Shown here: positions 48,401-61,510 of the stretch, in pieces | How positions within the stretch are numbered: the first letter of the stretch is position 1 | Layout: the number at the start of each line of letters is the position of its first letter | Assembly: GCF_000150275.1 (NCBI RefSeq) | Contig: NW_002060945.1 | Location: 2,627,172 to 2,691,171 of the forward strand | Origin: Trichoplax adhaerens | Lineage: Eukaryota; Placozoa; Uniplacotomia; Trichoplacea; Trichoplacidae | Reading direction: 5' to 3' | Length of the DNA stretch: 64,000 bases | Position numbers and translations under genes: made by a program | Notes under the pieces: generated by a model | The model's input: the letters and a program-made list of their open reading frames with translations, nothing else | What the model was told of the DNA's origin: nothing | The model's database searches: none

Positions 48401-51400
48401 TAGCATTAAGCATTTCAGACAATTCAACAGTTCGATCTTCAAGTTGCTTGGCTAGTCTTAGTTGATCCTCAATCATTTCGGACTTTCCTATCTCTTGTCT
48501 GAAAAGCTGTAACGCTTCGTCTTTAGCTTTAATTAAATTCTCCTTTTCCTCCAATTCTTCATTAAATCGTCGTTGTTTTTCATGCAAAGTCGCTTCTAAG
48601 TCTGCTAATTCATTTCGAAAAGTATCTTCGCTGGCTTGCATCTAAATTTAGCAAAATTGAATTTAAATTTTTTATTCAGTTTTATAAGTGTTACATAACT
48701 CGCGATATACAACACTAGTTGGCAGCAACCTAGAGCGTTAAATGCTAGAGTACGGTAGAGAACTTAGGCTATAATTAGCATTTGTTCCAATTAATGATTG
48801 ATATACCTTACTAAGTACCATATTGTATGCTTCAGTTTTATCTTCTACTTCTTTTTTAAGGAGCCCAATAACGTCTAAAAGTTCCTTCGTTGAACTGTCT
48901 TTCTTTATACTTTCTTCTCGTAAATTTTCTATTAGTTCAAAATTTGCTGTGATTGCCTATTATGGGCGATAAATAAAGTAAAAATAATCGCCTCAAAGTT
49001 GTTGCAACTAAGTTTCAATATGAAATATCATAGCAAAAGCAATACAGTATAAAATTGCTAAATCACCTCTTCTTTTTCGGAAAGTAGCTGCTCAGCAGCA
49101 GATAACTGCTCTCCTACATCAGCGACACGCATTGTGCGATCAGATAATAGCGTTGCCACCTCTTCAAGCCTAAGATCCTTTTCATGGATTGATTGCTCCA
49201 GCCCAGATACCCTTGATTCTAGAGTCCGATATTCTGTTTCTGCGCAACGAACGGACATCGGCATTTGGTACTTAGTAATTCAACTAATTTATGTTAAACG
49301 AGTATATGTCTATGGACATAAGCCGGAAGTAAAATAATACATTTAAGGATATTTAGAAAAAGTACCTTTCGATAATAGCTGATCCCTTAATTCAAGAATG
49401 GTATTTTCGTTGTTAACTTTAGTATCGGTATCAATTTTTACTCCCTGTCCTTGAGATTGCATCTCATTTTGCTTCTTTCTTTTCTCTAACATTTTTTGTT
49501 TCAAATTTGCAAACATTTTACCTTGGCCGCTAGTATTGCTATCATTCTGCATTGTCTTATCAGATTCTTTACCATTTGGATCAGTATTTGCGCTCTAAAA
49601 TAAATAGTTAAAAATCTTACATCATTAACGTGAGATATTTGTTACTGAAAGCAATGACATATTCATAGCATATAACTGTAATTGATAATAAATAATTAAT
49701 GGTAAAACAGCAGTAATAATTATGAACTGACATCATCATTCGGTAGCTTTTCCTTAAGCTTTGTTAGCTCGTTATTTAATCGAGTAATTTTCGCCTTTGC
49801 TTGCAGTGTTACAGTCTTAAGTTTTTCTTCACGGCTCTGGAGTACAAAAAAGTAATGCCATTACCATTTTAAACTACTAAGAATTCTTAATATCCGTAAA
49901 TTTTTTATCCATCCTATTTTAGCTTTGACTACATAGGTAACTACCTCAAGAGTTTTATCTCGCTCTCGTATTATGTTTTTTAACTGCTCAATTTCTTGCT
50001 TGTAATATTCTTCATTCGGCTCCGAGATAGCTAATGCTACATCCTGGAAATTCTGTGACGGTAGCTAAGAAAAGATATTGTATAAGTAATAAATGCATTA
50101 CATTAACATTATCGGCGAAAACTTTTAATACCAATCGATCAAATTGAATACTTCTACACAGTATTTTTCATATTGAAATAATCATAGTAAATAATTACTG
50201 TTGTATTCCTGATGAGAGATTTCTAAGGGACGTTTAGCCATTAAAGTTAGATATCAGGATATATTATATTGCATACAGAAATTTTAAGTTATGTTTTGAC
50301 GACCGTTGAATTGGATAAAATTTGTCGGTAGAATTCTAACATACTGTATATATAGCAATATATCCTGGTTAATTGAGCTCGTTAGAGTCTAATTGTTACT
50401 GCGTTTGAATGGTAAATTTAGCTAAAGGTAACTATTGAGACGAAAACTATAACAATGTATGCTGTTGATTTAACGTGCCTCACAGATAAAGCATTCATTG
50501 AGGGAGCCGCCGTAAATAAGCGCACACATATTGCGCCGTGTTACTAACACCAACAAAGTGTAATCTGTATTTCTTGACGAACACTAAGGTGTTGTATACA
50601 TAATTCTATAAAATTATCGAAATTCTAAACACCATTGATTGTTTATATTCGTAATCATGATAGCGTCGATATTACGATTTGGTCCAATTTGATAAAATCA
50701 ATTAAGTTTGAGATCTTAAAAGCATAGATTTGAGATAACTAGACAAAGAGAGGCTGAATTTAAAAAATAAGCGAAGTAAATAGCTTAGCGTCATCATTTA
50801 TTCGACTGAATTTTTGAGCATTTCTACGATAAATACATCTCTTTGCTCGATTATTACGGTCCATTTATGGATACGCTACCACATTATCTAATTGAATCTA
50901 TTGAGCTTATAATATTTTAAAAGAGCGTCTGATTTATCATGTTTCAAATAAATTCTGTAGTTATATAAGGATAATCAGTCTGTAATATACGGCCGGTACA
51001 TAGTTTCAAAAATAAAGTGATGATTATTATGCATTAAGCATTTTTTATGTACGCGTATGTGTGCGATTGTCCGGTATTCATCTAAGTTCTGTATTGTAGT
51101 ATACGAACTAGTGTACACTATATTACTAAAATTATATTGCTAAAACTTGAGTCATGTAGATATTACTCGTAGGTGTTTAATTATCAGATATCTAATTCAG
51201 ATTAAGTGTATGATGATTGAGATTTTGTATAGGAGTTTTATATTCTAGCATGAGTCAATGCACAGTATCCAATTTTACTAACAATCCATAAAATTACGTC
51301 GAATTTTTAAGTAATAATTTATCATAACGTATATCTAGTATAGAAGACTGTCCTTAAAAAGTGTTCAACTATCCGATTTCATAAGCTCGAAGATATAATA

Positions 51401-52235
51401 GAAAATAATATTATGTACCTTAAATATTTATGCATAGGTACTGGATCAGAATGGAAGTCATAACTAATTAGCTTACACCAAGCAAAGGCCTTGGGATTGC
51501 TTTACTACAAGTGCATGACTATCCGATCTCATCTGGGTTGTGTATGATACTACGTCAAAGTTGTATCTTGTAATATTATACTGCCTAGTACAAGAAATTC
51601 AGTTTTTCACCCATCAAGCACAGAATAAGGGACTGACGTAATTACATATGATTCAATCAACATGAGTAATATCTATTTATTAATAGTACAATATCAATGA
51701 CAATAACTTCTCGTTCATTCATTGCTTAGTTTGATTTTTGATTTTATTCCAAGCAAATACACGATCAAGCAAGATGATGGACTACAAAACGAGTAGAGAG
51801 ACTAATCTTTTGAATTACAGTATCGTATTATCTAGACTACATAATATCATCAATCATGAGACTTTGAAGTATTCGCAAACTATGACATCAAGCATCATCG
51901 TATGACTTGTTTAAGTCATTGCAATAAGTACAACTTACAGGATCTATTCCAACCTGTTTAAGTATTTATCCTTTATTACTTTCACTAAGACTGTAGTACT
52001 GATCGTCAGTTTAAACTCATGTTGTAGTTAAGTAGTCATCTGAATAAGAAGACTATTCCAGCTATCCAACTAGTTATCTTATCCTATACAGTATCTATCC
52101 GTCTACCTTTTGCGGCGTACTGGCCATATGAGCACCAGACTCGATATCCGCTAGAGACGAATTATCAGGAGGACGAGTATAATCTTCCACAATCTCACGA
52201 GCATTTTTAGCAGCTTCACTAATTCGATTCCACAT
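36496..52235 (-). CDS. Giantin-like tail-anchored Golgi coiled-coil protein (golgin)
   Basis: Seventeen exons, 5' to 3': 52235-52107, 50064-49945, 49836-49732, 49594-49366, 49239-49067, 48956-48807, 48641-48078, 48003-37951, 37878-37826, 37742-37688, 37590-37536, 37423-37369, 37276-37222, 37150-37043, 36918-36849, 36818-36710 and 36607-36496 (TAA). They sum to 4064 residues. The start is MWNRISEAAKNAREIVEDYT. Exons 2-3 (EIEQLKNIIRERDKTLE, KLKTVTLQAKAKITRLN) resemble the N-terminus of human giantin (GOLGB1, 3259 residues). Almost all the rest is heptad-rich coiled coil. The last exon codes NRIWVVIYFALLHVALISLF, a membrane tail like those of giantin, golgin-84 and CASP. Such golgins sit in the Golgi rim membrane and tether vesicles. 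Residues 145-154 (MFANLKQKML) also recall the N-terminal vesicle-capture motif of golgin-97 and golgin-245. Family firm; one-to-one orthology with GOLGB1 is likely but not shown. Confidence 0.88.
37951..48003 (-). other. Giant 10,053-nt coding exon of the golgin
   Basis: Bounded by an acceptor at 48004-48005 and donor GTAAGT at 37945-37950, it codes 3351 residues with no intron and no stop. Residue use is typical of coiled coil: rich in L, E, K, S, N, Q and D, nearly free of proline. Plus-strand open frames inside it (for example near 42215-43066 and 43553-43978) are rich in S, F and L and are the antisense shadow of the coiled coil. Confidence 0.93.
39643..42594 (-). repeat. Internal tandem repeat: four coding units of 738 bp (246 residues)
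   Basis: The phrase K-x-x-KAKQ-x-x-x-x-LKKEL starts at 42594, 41856, 41118 and 40380, exactly 738 bp apart each time. Each unit continues through an LQ-x-(R/K)-(I/V)-D-x-LE segment, an FE- or FQ-NEK segment, KEKD-x-LLE, a SELE- or AELQ-like segment, YxxxxSxxELSKA and KELLAKEND. A fifth, weaker copy of the phrase (RLNTAKQKF) is at 39474, 302 codons further on. Confidence 0.9.
50065..52106 (-). other. First intron of the golgin gene
   Basis: About 2 kb, AT-rich, no domain-coding frame. The part from 51724 on belongs to the duplicated block that also carries the first exon. Confidence 0.6.
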
Positions 52236-53731
52236 CTTGTACTACGCTTAGCTAATCTATATCATGGAGAATTATGGTAAAGAAGGAAGAATCGCAGACT
52301 TAATTCATAGTACGATTGATTACGTTGATTCACAGTCATTAATAATTACTATTCATAATAATATCCAGTTATGGTAAGTACGCTTACCTACTATTGAACA
52401 CGCGTACCAACACGTCAAGAACTTGAGCGACTTTTTAGGCCTATCCACCCATATGATTTAGTCAAGCGTCGTAGTAAAGTAGAATTCAATCAACACTCAC
52501 TCGTGGTGCTATCAATTCTAATCAAACTAGGTGTGGAGACGACTAAATTTCAAGAATATTTTAAAGACGTTATAAGCTTGTTAATGAATAAATGACGAGA
52601 ATATTTTCATCCAGTTAGGACAGAGTCCCTTGACCTGCGGCCATTTACTACGTGGCCACTGGTGTTGTTCAAGCAGTACTTTACGCTACTATCCACTGTC
52701 CACTGCCCACTGTACACTGTACGTACAGAGACCACACAGTGTACAGTACTTTACACTCGTCATTTATGCAGTACTTTGCATCCTACACTGTACAGTGAAG
52801 TTCTGGCAAGAGAGAAGGAGAGACGGACATCTACGATACGGTAGGGTCTTGGACTGTCTACTGTGCAGACGGACAGACTGGCTACTAGAAAGACACCGAC
52901 AACCAGCGGCAAGGCCATTGGAAATTTCCAATCGGACTCCAAATAAAAAGAGATCGATGGTGCTGTGCCTCAGAACATACCTACGCCTCAAGTCTAAAAG
53001 TAGTGTGTGTAATGGAGTCTCTTCTAGTTGGCTGCTAAGTGGCCACCGGTGTTGTTCAAGCAGTACTTTACACTACTATCCACTGTCCACTGCCCACTGT
53101 ACACTGTACAGAGACCACACAGTGTACAGTACTTTACACTCGTCATTTATGCAGTACTTTACATCCTACACTGTACAGTACAGTGAAGTTCTGGCAAGAG
53201 AGAAGGAGAGACGGACATCTACGATGCGGTAGGGTCTTGGACTGTCTACTGTGCAGACGGACAGACTGGCTACTAGAAAGACACCGACAACCAGCGGCAA
53301 GGCCATTGGAAATTTCCAATCGGACTCCAAATAAAAAGAGATCGATGGCGCTGTGCCTCAGAACATACCTACGCCTCAACTCTAAAAGTAGTGTGTGTAA
53401 TGGAGTCTCTTCTAGTTGGCTGCTAAGTGGCCACCGGTATTGTTCAAGCAGTACTTTACACTACTATCCACTGTCCACTGCCCACTGTACACTGTACAGC
53501 AGTGTTTAAAATACTGTACTGTACATGGCGGGATGGGCGTGACTCGTACTGTACAGTACAGTACACTGTACTGTGAAGTTCTGGCAAGAGAGAAGGAGAG
53601 ACGCGGGCATCTACGATACGGTAGGGTCTTGGACTGTCTACTGTGCAGACGGACAGACTGGCTACTAGAAAGACACCGACAACCAGCGGCAAGGCCATGG
53701 AAATTTCCAATCGGACTCCAAATGAAAAGAG
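51724..53731. repeat. Duplicated block, copy 1 (golgin first exon plus satellite)
   Basis: From 51724 the sequence matches 53782 onward at a constant offset of 2058 bp, with roughly 1-2% substitutions by eye up to 52720. It contains the golgin first exon, its upstream region and three satellite units. It is cut by the N gap at 53732. Confidence 0.9.
52641..53731. repeat. Satellite, three units of about 387 bp (last one cut by gap)
   Basis: The landmark GGTGTTGTTC or GGTATTGTTC occurs at 52661, 53048 and 53436. Each unit has a GTACAG/CTGTAC palindrome cluster followed by a conserved block with AAGTTCTGGCAAGAGAGAA, GACAGACTGGCTACTAGAAA and GGAAATTTCCAATCGGACT. Open frames across it are by-products of the repeat. 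Confidence 0.9.
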
Positions 53732-53781
53732 NNNNNNNNNNNNNNNNNNNNNNNNNNNNNNNNNNNNNNNNNNNNNNNNNN
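53732..53781. other. Assembly gap, 50 N
   Basis: Fifty undetermined bases, a fixed-size scaffold gap. The second copy of the duplicated block starts at the first base after it. Confidence 0.99.
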
Positions 53782-55490
53782 GCTTAGTTTGATTTTTGAT
53801 TTTATTCCAAGCAAATACACGATCAAGCAAGATGATGGACTGCAAAACGAGTAGAGAGACTAATCTTTTGAATTACAGTATCGTATTATCTAGACTACAT
53901 AATATCATCAATCATGAGACTTTGTAGTATTCGCAAACTATGACATCAAGCATCATCGTATGACTTGTTTAAGTCATTGCAATAAGTACAACTTACTGGA
54001 TCTATTCCAACCTGTTTTAGTATTTATCCTTCATTGCTTTCACTAAGACTATAGTACTGATCGTCAGTTTAAACTCATGTTGTAGTTATGTAGTCATCTG
54101 AATAAGAAGACTATTCCAGCTATCCAACTAGTTATCTTATCCTATACAGTATCTATCCGTCTACCTTTTGCGGCGTACTGGCCATATGAGCACCAGACTC
54201 GATATCCGCTAGAGACGAATTATCAGGAGGACGAGTATAATCTTCCACAATCCCACGAGCATTTTTAGCAGCTTCACTAATTCGATTCCACATCTTGTAC
54301 TACGCTTAGCTAATCTATATCGTGGAGAATTATGGTAAAGAAGGAAGAATCGCTGACTTAATTCATAGTACGATTGATTACGTTGATTCACAGTCATTAA
54401 TAATTACTATTCATAATAATATCCAGTTATGGTAAGTACGCTTACCTACTATTGAACACGCGTACCAACACGTCAAGAACTTGAGCGACTTTTTAGGCCT
54501 ATCCACCCATATGATTTAGTCAAGCGTCGTAGTAAAATAGAATTCAATCAACACTCACTCGTGGTGCTATCAATTCTAATCAAACTAGGCGTGGAGACGA
54601 CCAAGTTTCAAGAATATTTTAAAGACGTTATAAGCTTGTTAATGAATAAATGACGAGAATATTTTCATCCAGTTAGGACAGAGTCCCTTGACCTGCGGCC
54701 ATTTACTACGTGGCCACTGGTGTTGTTCAAGCAGTACTTTACGCTACTATCCACTGTCCACTGCCCACTGTACACTGTACGTACGAGACCACACAGTGTA
54801 CAGTACTTTACACTCGTCATTTATGCAGTACTTTGCATCCTACACTGTACAGCGAAGTTCTGGCAAGAGAGAAAGAGAGACGGACATCTACGATACGGTA
54901 GGGTCTTGGACTGTCTACTGTGCAGACAGACAGACTGGCTACTAGAAAGACACCGACAACCAGCGGCAAGGCCATTGGAAATTTCCAATCGGACTCCAAA
55001 TAAAAAGAGATCGATGGCGCTGTGCCTCAGAACATACCTACGCCTCAAGTCTAAAAGTAGTGTGTGTAATGGAGTCTCTTCTAGTTGGCTGCTAAGTGGC
55101 CACCGGTGTTGTTCAAGCAAAACTTTACACTGCTATCCACTGTCCACTGCCCACTGTACTGTACTGTACACTGTACAGAGACCACACAGTGTACAGTACT
55201 TTACACTCGTCATTTATGCAGTACTTTGCATCCTACACTGTACTGTACAGTGTTCTGTGAAGTTCTGGCAAGAGAGAAAGAGAGACGGACATCTACGATA
55301 CGGTAGGATCTTGGACTGTCTACTGTGCAGACGGACAGACTGGCTACTAGAAAGACACCGACAACCAGCGGCAAGGCCATTGGAAATTTCCAATCGGACT
55401 TCAAATAAAAAGAGATCGATGGCGCTGTGCTTCAGAACATACCTACGCCTTAAGTCTAAAAGTAGTGAAATGGAGTCCGTAGAGTGCAAT
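53782..55490. repeat. Duplicated block, copy 2
   Basis: Second copy of the block at 51724, starting directly after the gap and ending with two satellite units (landmark at 54719 and 55105, spacing 386). The similarity ends near 55465-55490, where unique sequence begins. Confidence 0.88.
54165..54293 (-). pseudogene. Second copy of the golgin first exon
   Basis: Matches exon 52107-52235 at offset 2058 with ATG and donor GTAGAC intact. One change alters the product: Glu14 becomes Gly (GAG to GGG). It could serve as an alternative first exon, be a dead copy, or be the other allele placed in tandem by the assembler. The sequence alone cannot decide. Confidence 0.6.
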
Positions 55491-56564
55491 CGCCCTATGG
55501 TGTCTTGTAGTTGGCTGCTACATAAAAAGAGACAAGGTGCAACAACAGAGAAAACCTTGTATCTACAGTACTGTATATATCACAATATACCCAATTGGTT
55601 GTTATGACAGTAACTAGACTAGTGGATATGACTACAAGGGGGCTTTGACCGCTTTTCTATCCAGACAAAACAAAACCGCACGTTCGCATCTTTTGACTTG
55701 TCAACCAAGCTTGAAGCAAGCATCCACGGGACCACCAGCGCTTGCAGAGGAATGGTTGATAACGCCAGCGATTGCTAGAGCTTCCCCTATTGGTTTCTAT
55801 TTTAATCGTAGGTAAGATGTTCTCCTCTATCTGCAAGCTTAAATACCCATCATGGATTGGAAGAATGTTGTGATCGTAAAATACTCCATTCAGTGCTACA
55901 AGTACATTGCATTCGTTTCCAGATCTTGTTTTTCCCCAATCTCAATATTCGAAGCGTCCAATTTCAACTCGCGAGCAAGCTTATTCAGTGTAATACACTA
56001 TCACCATCACATGCATGATACTGTAGAGTAGAGGACAGGCTGACATCCAACCAGTCCAATGGCCCAATCAATAATCAACAGTCGAGGATGGATAAAATCC
56101 AACACCTCCAACTTGATCAATAAATTCCTCTTCTAAGCTAGTCATCCTGCGATTATTAGCAATCACCAAGTGGGACATAGAAATGGACATGTTTGCTAAT
56201 GACTGTAGTCTATCCATGACTACGCACAAATTAATGTGACATCGTTGACAGAATGTAGAAATTGATCATTGGTGTCACTGCATCTGTTCTAGCCAATACT
56301 GTATCCATAACTCTACCATAGTTGCACGTCGAGTAAACGTAGCACCCGGTCGGTATGATGTCTTTTCCAAGTTTGATTAGTTGATTTAATTAAATGGTTT
56401 ACATGGCTGTTTACTCATTCCTTGAAATTCTATTTATGTTCTTGCCGTTGTAGGCTTGTTGATAGCTTCTCGTTGGCCGTTGAGCAAGTTAGTGTAGGCA
56501 ACGTCAAAAGTAGACTCAAAATCAACCTCCCCCCCCCCCCAAAAAAAACAATCATTGAAGCACA
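55491..56564. other. Intergenic region upstream of LARP6
   Basis: No domain-coding frame. A homopolymer run of C followed by A lies at about 56528-56548, just before the LARP6 start, a place where sequencing or assembly errors are likely. Confidence 0.55.
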
Positions 56565-58594
56565 ATGAGCGTGGATAATTTTGGTAACGACTCGGTTGAT
56601 GAGTTAATCAGCGATATGGAACTACTATCGGCTGAAATGGATAAATCGATTCAATGATGATAAAAGTGGTGCAGACAGTGGAAGAGAAGGGAGTGAATTG
56701 ACCAATACAAATAGCGGTAGACAAATGCAACTAACACGTGATCGAATTATCGAACGTATCGAATTCTATTTTAGTAACGAATATTTGATGGGAAATTCCT
56801 TTTTTAACCAAGCACATTAAAAAAAATCGTGAAGGTTATGTTAGTATAACCTTGATCACCTCATTTAAAAAAGTCAAATGTCTCACGCGTGATTGGAATA
56901 TTGTTGCCGAGGCGTTAAAATATTCCCAAAAGTTAGAAGTAAATCAAGAAGGGAAAAAAGTCAAGCGTAAAGATCCATTACCCGAATACTTAAAAATTGC
57001 TGCCGAAAATAAAGGCATTAAAACAGTGGTAGCCTACAATTTACCACCCAAATATAGTAATATTAGCGGAGTAAGCAATTTATTCTCAACTTATGGTGAG
57101 ATTTTGTTGGCAAGAATTATTCGACCCAATGATAACATCCCCGACGATTTAAAACCTGCTAAAGCTTATCATTCACAATTAGGGCAAGAAACTTGCGCCT
57201 TTGTTGAATTTGATAAGCCTGAACACGCATTGCGATGTATCGAAGGCCTAACTCAAGCGGATAGGCAAGATTTGGATGGAATTGGTGTTACTTTATTAAA
57301 CTTAAAAATAAAACAATCAACTCTTGATAAAATTAAGGAAATGGAAGCTAAAGCCAAAAGTGATTCAGCCTCACAAGATGAGAAAGAGAAAAAATCCAAA
57401 CGAAAAAAGAAGAAAAATAAACGACTGGATGAATTGCTCAATGTTCGTGATGACGTTAGCACATGCAGTTCTGACGATGCTGAAGGTGCACCAAGACGAA
57501 GAAGTGCTCCAATTCCTATAGGTAAGAACCTCCATTTGAAGGTTATTTCCAAATTGCCCTACGTTGTTCGACTGTATTTCTCCATTGTTCCCGCATATTG
57601 CGCCGTACATGCATCTAAAGTAATAAATGTTACGCTTTCAAAAGAGTTCAACAAAGTTTCTTTACTAGCAGACGATCTGAACGATAAAATTCTTTTCCTT
57701 GAACTTGATCCTTATTCCGATTTCAATAAGATAATCAACGTCAAATTTCTTCTTATTATAGCTTACTTAACGTACATGCTTTGAAATACATCTCTCCTTC
57801 TAATTGATCACCAAAAGTAATGAATCAACTTTTTATATTATCTTCATTAAGAGATACACGGTAGTATACGAAGCGCCTGTCTATGTTTCCATTTGGTACA
57901 TGCAATTGCTGTAGTTAGTATATAAAATATGATCGGAGACAATTAATTGGTATAATGCAATTTTATAAAACGTGATTACATGATCTATAGAGAACATAAA
58001 TTGATTGTAGATGTGAACTTAGCACATCGTCGAGCACATTTTTCGCTATAATCGGTATACCCCCAATGTACCGTATAAAATGGTAAAATCTGCTACCGTT
58101 GCTTTAGTTCAAAGTTGCATGATCGTCTTTAGATTGTAAATCTGCCATAGCGTTATCACCTCTAGGCTTATAATTTAATAATTATGAAACACAATAGATT
58201 ATTTACATTGAGATACTGATCAACTACGCTTAATAATACTGATGCTTATTACATCTATATGGTTCGATGATTTCTTGTAGGTAAGGACTCTAGTAAAGGT
58301 ACCCTTGGACCTGATAGAGGTCGTCGTTTTGACTCTCCCCGAGGCAATAGTCCTAGAAATAGCTCTGATTCATGGAAAAGGAGCGATTATTCATCAGACA
58401 GTTGTGCTCATAGTCCATGGTCTAGACGACCACGCAGTGATGGCGGTAGTCCACGAGCTAGTCCCTTGCCGCCTCGTCGAAGCTTCTCGCGTACTAATAA
58501 AATTCAAATGGAAGGCGTTATCCGCCCGCCTATCGGACCTGATGGCACAAGAGGCTTTAAAATTGGTCGAGGTACCAGACCTATACTTAACTAA
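56565..58594 (+). CDS. larp6: La-related protein 6 homologue, with two apparent frameshifts
   Basis: Exons 56565-57521 and 58281-58594 (TAA). The La motif is clear: RIIERIEFYFSNEYLMGNS, then SFKKVKCLTRDW and SQKLEVNQEGKKVKRKDPLP, followed by an RRM-like domain (IKTVVAYNLPPKY, LFSTYGEILLARIIRP, TCAFVEFDKPEHALRCIEGL), a lysine-rich nuclear signal (KEKKSKRKKKKNKR) and a C-terminal SUZ-C motif (VIRPPIGPDGTRGFK). This order is that of LARP6, which in vertebrates binds the 5' stem-loop of collagen mRNAs. The frame breaks twice: near 56645-56652, giving a TGA at 56655, and in a T6 run at about 56800-56805, giving a TAA at 56818. Removing one base at each leaves 422 residues, so each looks like a one-base insertion. 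Sequencing error is more likely than decay, because the rest is well conserved. Confidence 0.85.
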
Positions 58595-61510
58595 TGTTCG
58601 ATCTTTAAGCGGAAAGAGGACTATGATACTATGATTGCTTAATTTTATAGCTACCTATGTACTCATTGTTAAACCCTTACTGTATTTTCTGGTACACTTT
58701 TGAAGGTATAAACATCACTATCAGTAAACTAACATTTTTGGCGATATCCTATACTGTAGATGCTATTGTAAGTAGCATATACTACATCGCCATTTATGAT
58801 TGTACTAATACAAAATATGGATTCATAATACAGTACAGTTAATTACGAATCCCAAGCAAACGCTTAATGAAAAAGATTTTTGCATGAATAACCTATGGCA
58901 GTAAATGTACGTGTATGTGTGTGCGTGGATAAAAGCATTACATCTCGTTTAAGTTGCCAATGTTATCATGTAACCTCTCACTGGCAGTGACCTTAACTAA
59001 TTTTTAAAATCACAGCTATCGAAGAGATTGTGTACATAGATATCGAATGTAAAGTATGTAAAATACGCCAAAAAAATTATAATAGGTGCATGAGAGCAAT
59101 AGTCGCCATAAGTATCCACTATATTCAGTATTATACTATCAAATTTTCACTACAACGCTGAAAATTTATCTCTAAGATATAAATTTTGTTATCATAATCG
59201 GTAATGTTGTTCTTCAAAATTCACTTTATTAACCTAATTGCGAAACAATTATTACCGCAACTTTGCTTCGCTTCGTTTTTCAATGTAAGATAGTGTATTA
59301 TTATTCTTATATCTTCCTATGAATGATCTACTCATTTTTGTCATGTTTTGGTTGCTAAAGCCTATTTCGGTTATAATGTCTCGTATAAAATCATCAAATC
59401 AGTATGACTGCTGCAAAAATTTTTGTGTATAATTGTCGGTTATTATATATTGTATAGTTTTATATCAATGCATATGCATATATAGACATACATATACATA
59501 TTTCAAGATATATTTAAGTTATAGTATTCTTGTGAAGTCCGATTATAATAGTTAATATTCCATATTACGGAGCTTCACCAGGCTCTGTCGTTATCAATTT
59601 ATATTAAGCAAAAGTGCTTCTGTAAGCTCTACAGATTTTTTATTAATAATTTCAACCTCTTATAGGCGCTTTTCCTAGCTAATAAATTACAATCTGAAAT
59701 TGCTCTATTGACTACTTTTGTTATCCTTAACCTTGACTGACCTGGTCGGAAAATCTATCCATAAATCGACTATTTATTGATTCTATCGACATATGTGTTA
59801 TAATATGCAGTAATTCATCCGGAAAGCCATACATTTTTAAACTGAGAGTAAGATGACTACTTTCAGCCTACGCTGCTTGTAATTAAAAGCGCTTATCTAA
59901 TATTGTTTATACTGAGTAGCAAGCTGATCAGTGTAGTGATTGATTATGTAGACACTACAGTCTTATACCAATTTTCTACTATGTTTTATAAAATTTTGAA
60001 TCAGTTCGTTCAATGTGAATGGCCGATGCTACTACTATAGTACTCGCCATTATCAGGATTAATAGCAGAATTGCATATTCATTTCAGATCTAAAGCCAAT
60101 GTAATGTCCTTAATATACTGTATATGATGATATTATAATTTATTATACAACAATTAAGAAAAGCTTTAGTGTAAATCTTTTCATCATTTACATCGTGTCG
60201 TAGTTTCGCAGCTAATAACAGAATTAGTCAGCCAATTGCCTAAGGAGCAAACATCACTGTGCTATACAGTAGATTGGACATCGTGATGAGTAAATAACAG
60301 ACTCATATGACCTTTTATTAGTGTATAAAACGTTTTAAAAGCTTAAGGATACATGCTATATAGTAGAACAAGAAATAAAAAGCAGATACAGATCTTGAGG
60401 ACGTAAAAATGAGTTTACAGTTAAAGAAAACACTTCAATCAGTTTGCCAAAATTGTTGCCAACGGATATACTGTACACATGCAGAATATAATTGAAAGAC
60501 TTAAAGTACTATTATACACTGTACAGTATTCTTGAAAATCAATGCCATTTAAAAAATATGCAGGTTTTACGTGTACGATCTGAGAGATTATCCGAAAATA
60601 GGCCCTCCGAATATTGTATTATTATGCAATAGATTAAAATCAATTTCTAAGCAATCCTAAAATAGAGTATAATAACACATAGATGTACAGATGTTATATT
60701 GTAACATCGAAATAACTTCAACTCAGGATTAACATTTGTAATTTATCTTTAACCATCCTACCGTATATAGCAGAATATCCTCCACTATTTTTATAACAGG
60801 ATGCTATAAAGAATGCAGTGAAATTTAGGGTATCCCTACACAGGTATCTTAAAATTGCAGTAATTAAACAAAATATCACAGAATTGGTGATAGAGTTTAT
60901 GGATAAACTATAAGAAATTCTATTACACACTTGTAATGCGGTAATCATAGTGAATATTGTGCTATTTCACTCTATTTTATTCAATGTTGGTCAGGCTTTC
61001 ATCCTTCAGAATTTGCGTAAGTTCCGTTTTTCATCCAGTTCTCATTGATTCAATGCAATAACAACGTACTAAATATTGCACGACTGATGTAATACGTAGA
61101 AATACATCGAGTCATATAATTAATTCTTTAATTTAGCTATCAGGATGTTTCGGTTTCTATACTTCAATTTTAGGATTTATCAATACGAGATGTTGCTAAT
61201 TTATTTCATATCATGCATTGCAGCATATCAAAAGTAATAATTTGAGTTCGCGCATTCTTTCGGTATGGGAAAATAGTGATTGCCCATCTATTCTAATTTC
61301 CAATATCGTGTCCCTATGTATTGTACGTCTGCAGTATCTACTGTAGAGTACATATAGGCCTTTTCAGTTAGCATAGTGAGAATAGCCCAGTGCAAGAGCA
61401 CAACATATCAAGATGGCCTAACTTGAAGATTCAACGACCACTTTGAAAGGCAAAGACTCGAATGTTATTACCCAGCCTTTAATGGATAGGCCTAGATGCA
61501 ATCATTACCA
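58595..61510. other. Intergenic, 2.9 kb, nothing recognised
   Basis: AT-rich, only short open frames without domain sense on either strand. Scattered single GTACAG or CTGTAC motifs (58832, 60470, 60525). Confidence 0.55.

Noticed and set aside
52630..55607. Several long open frames on both strands (up to 295 residues)
   Set aside because: They run across satellite units and palindrome clusters and repeat the same peptide; no coding signature.
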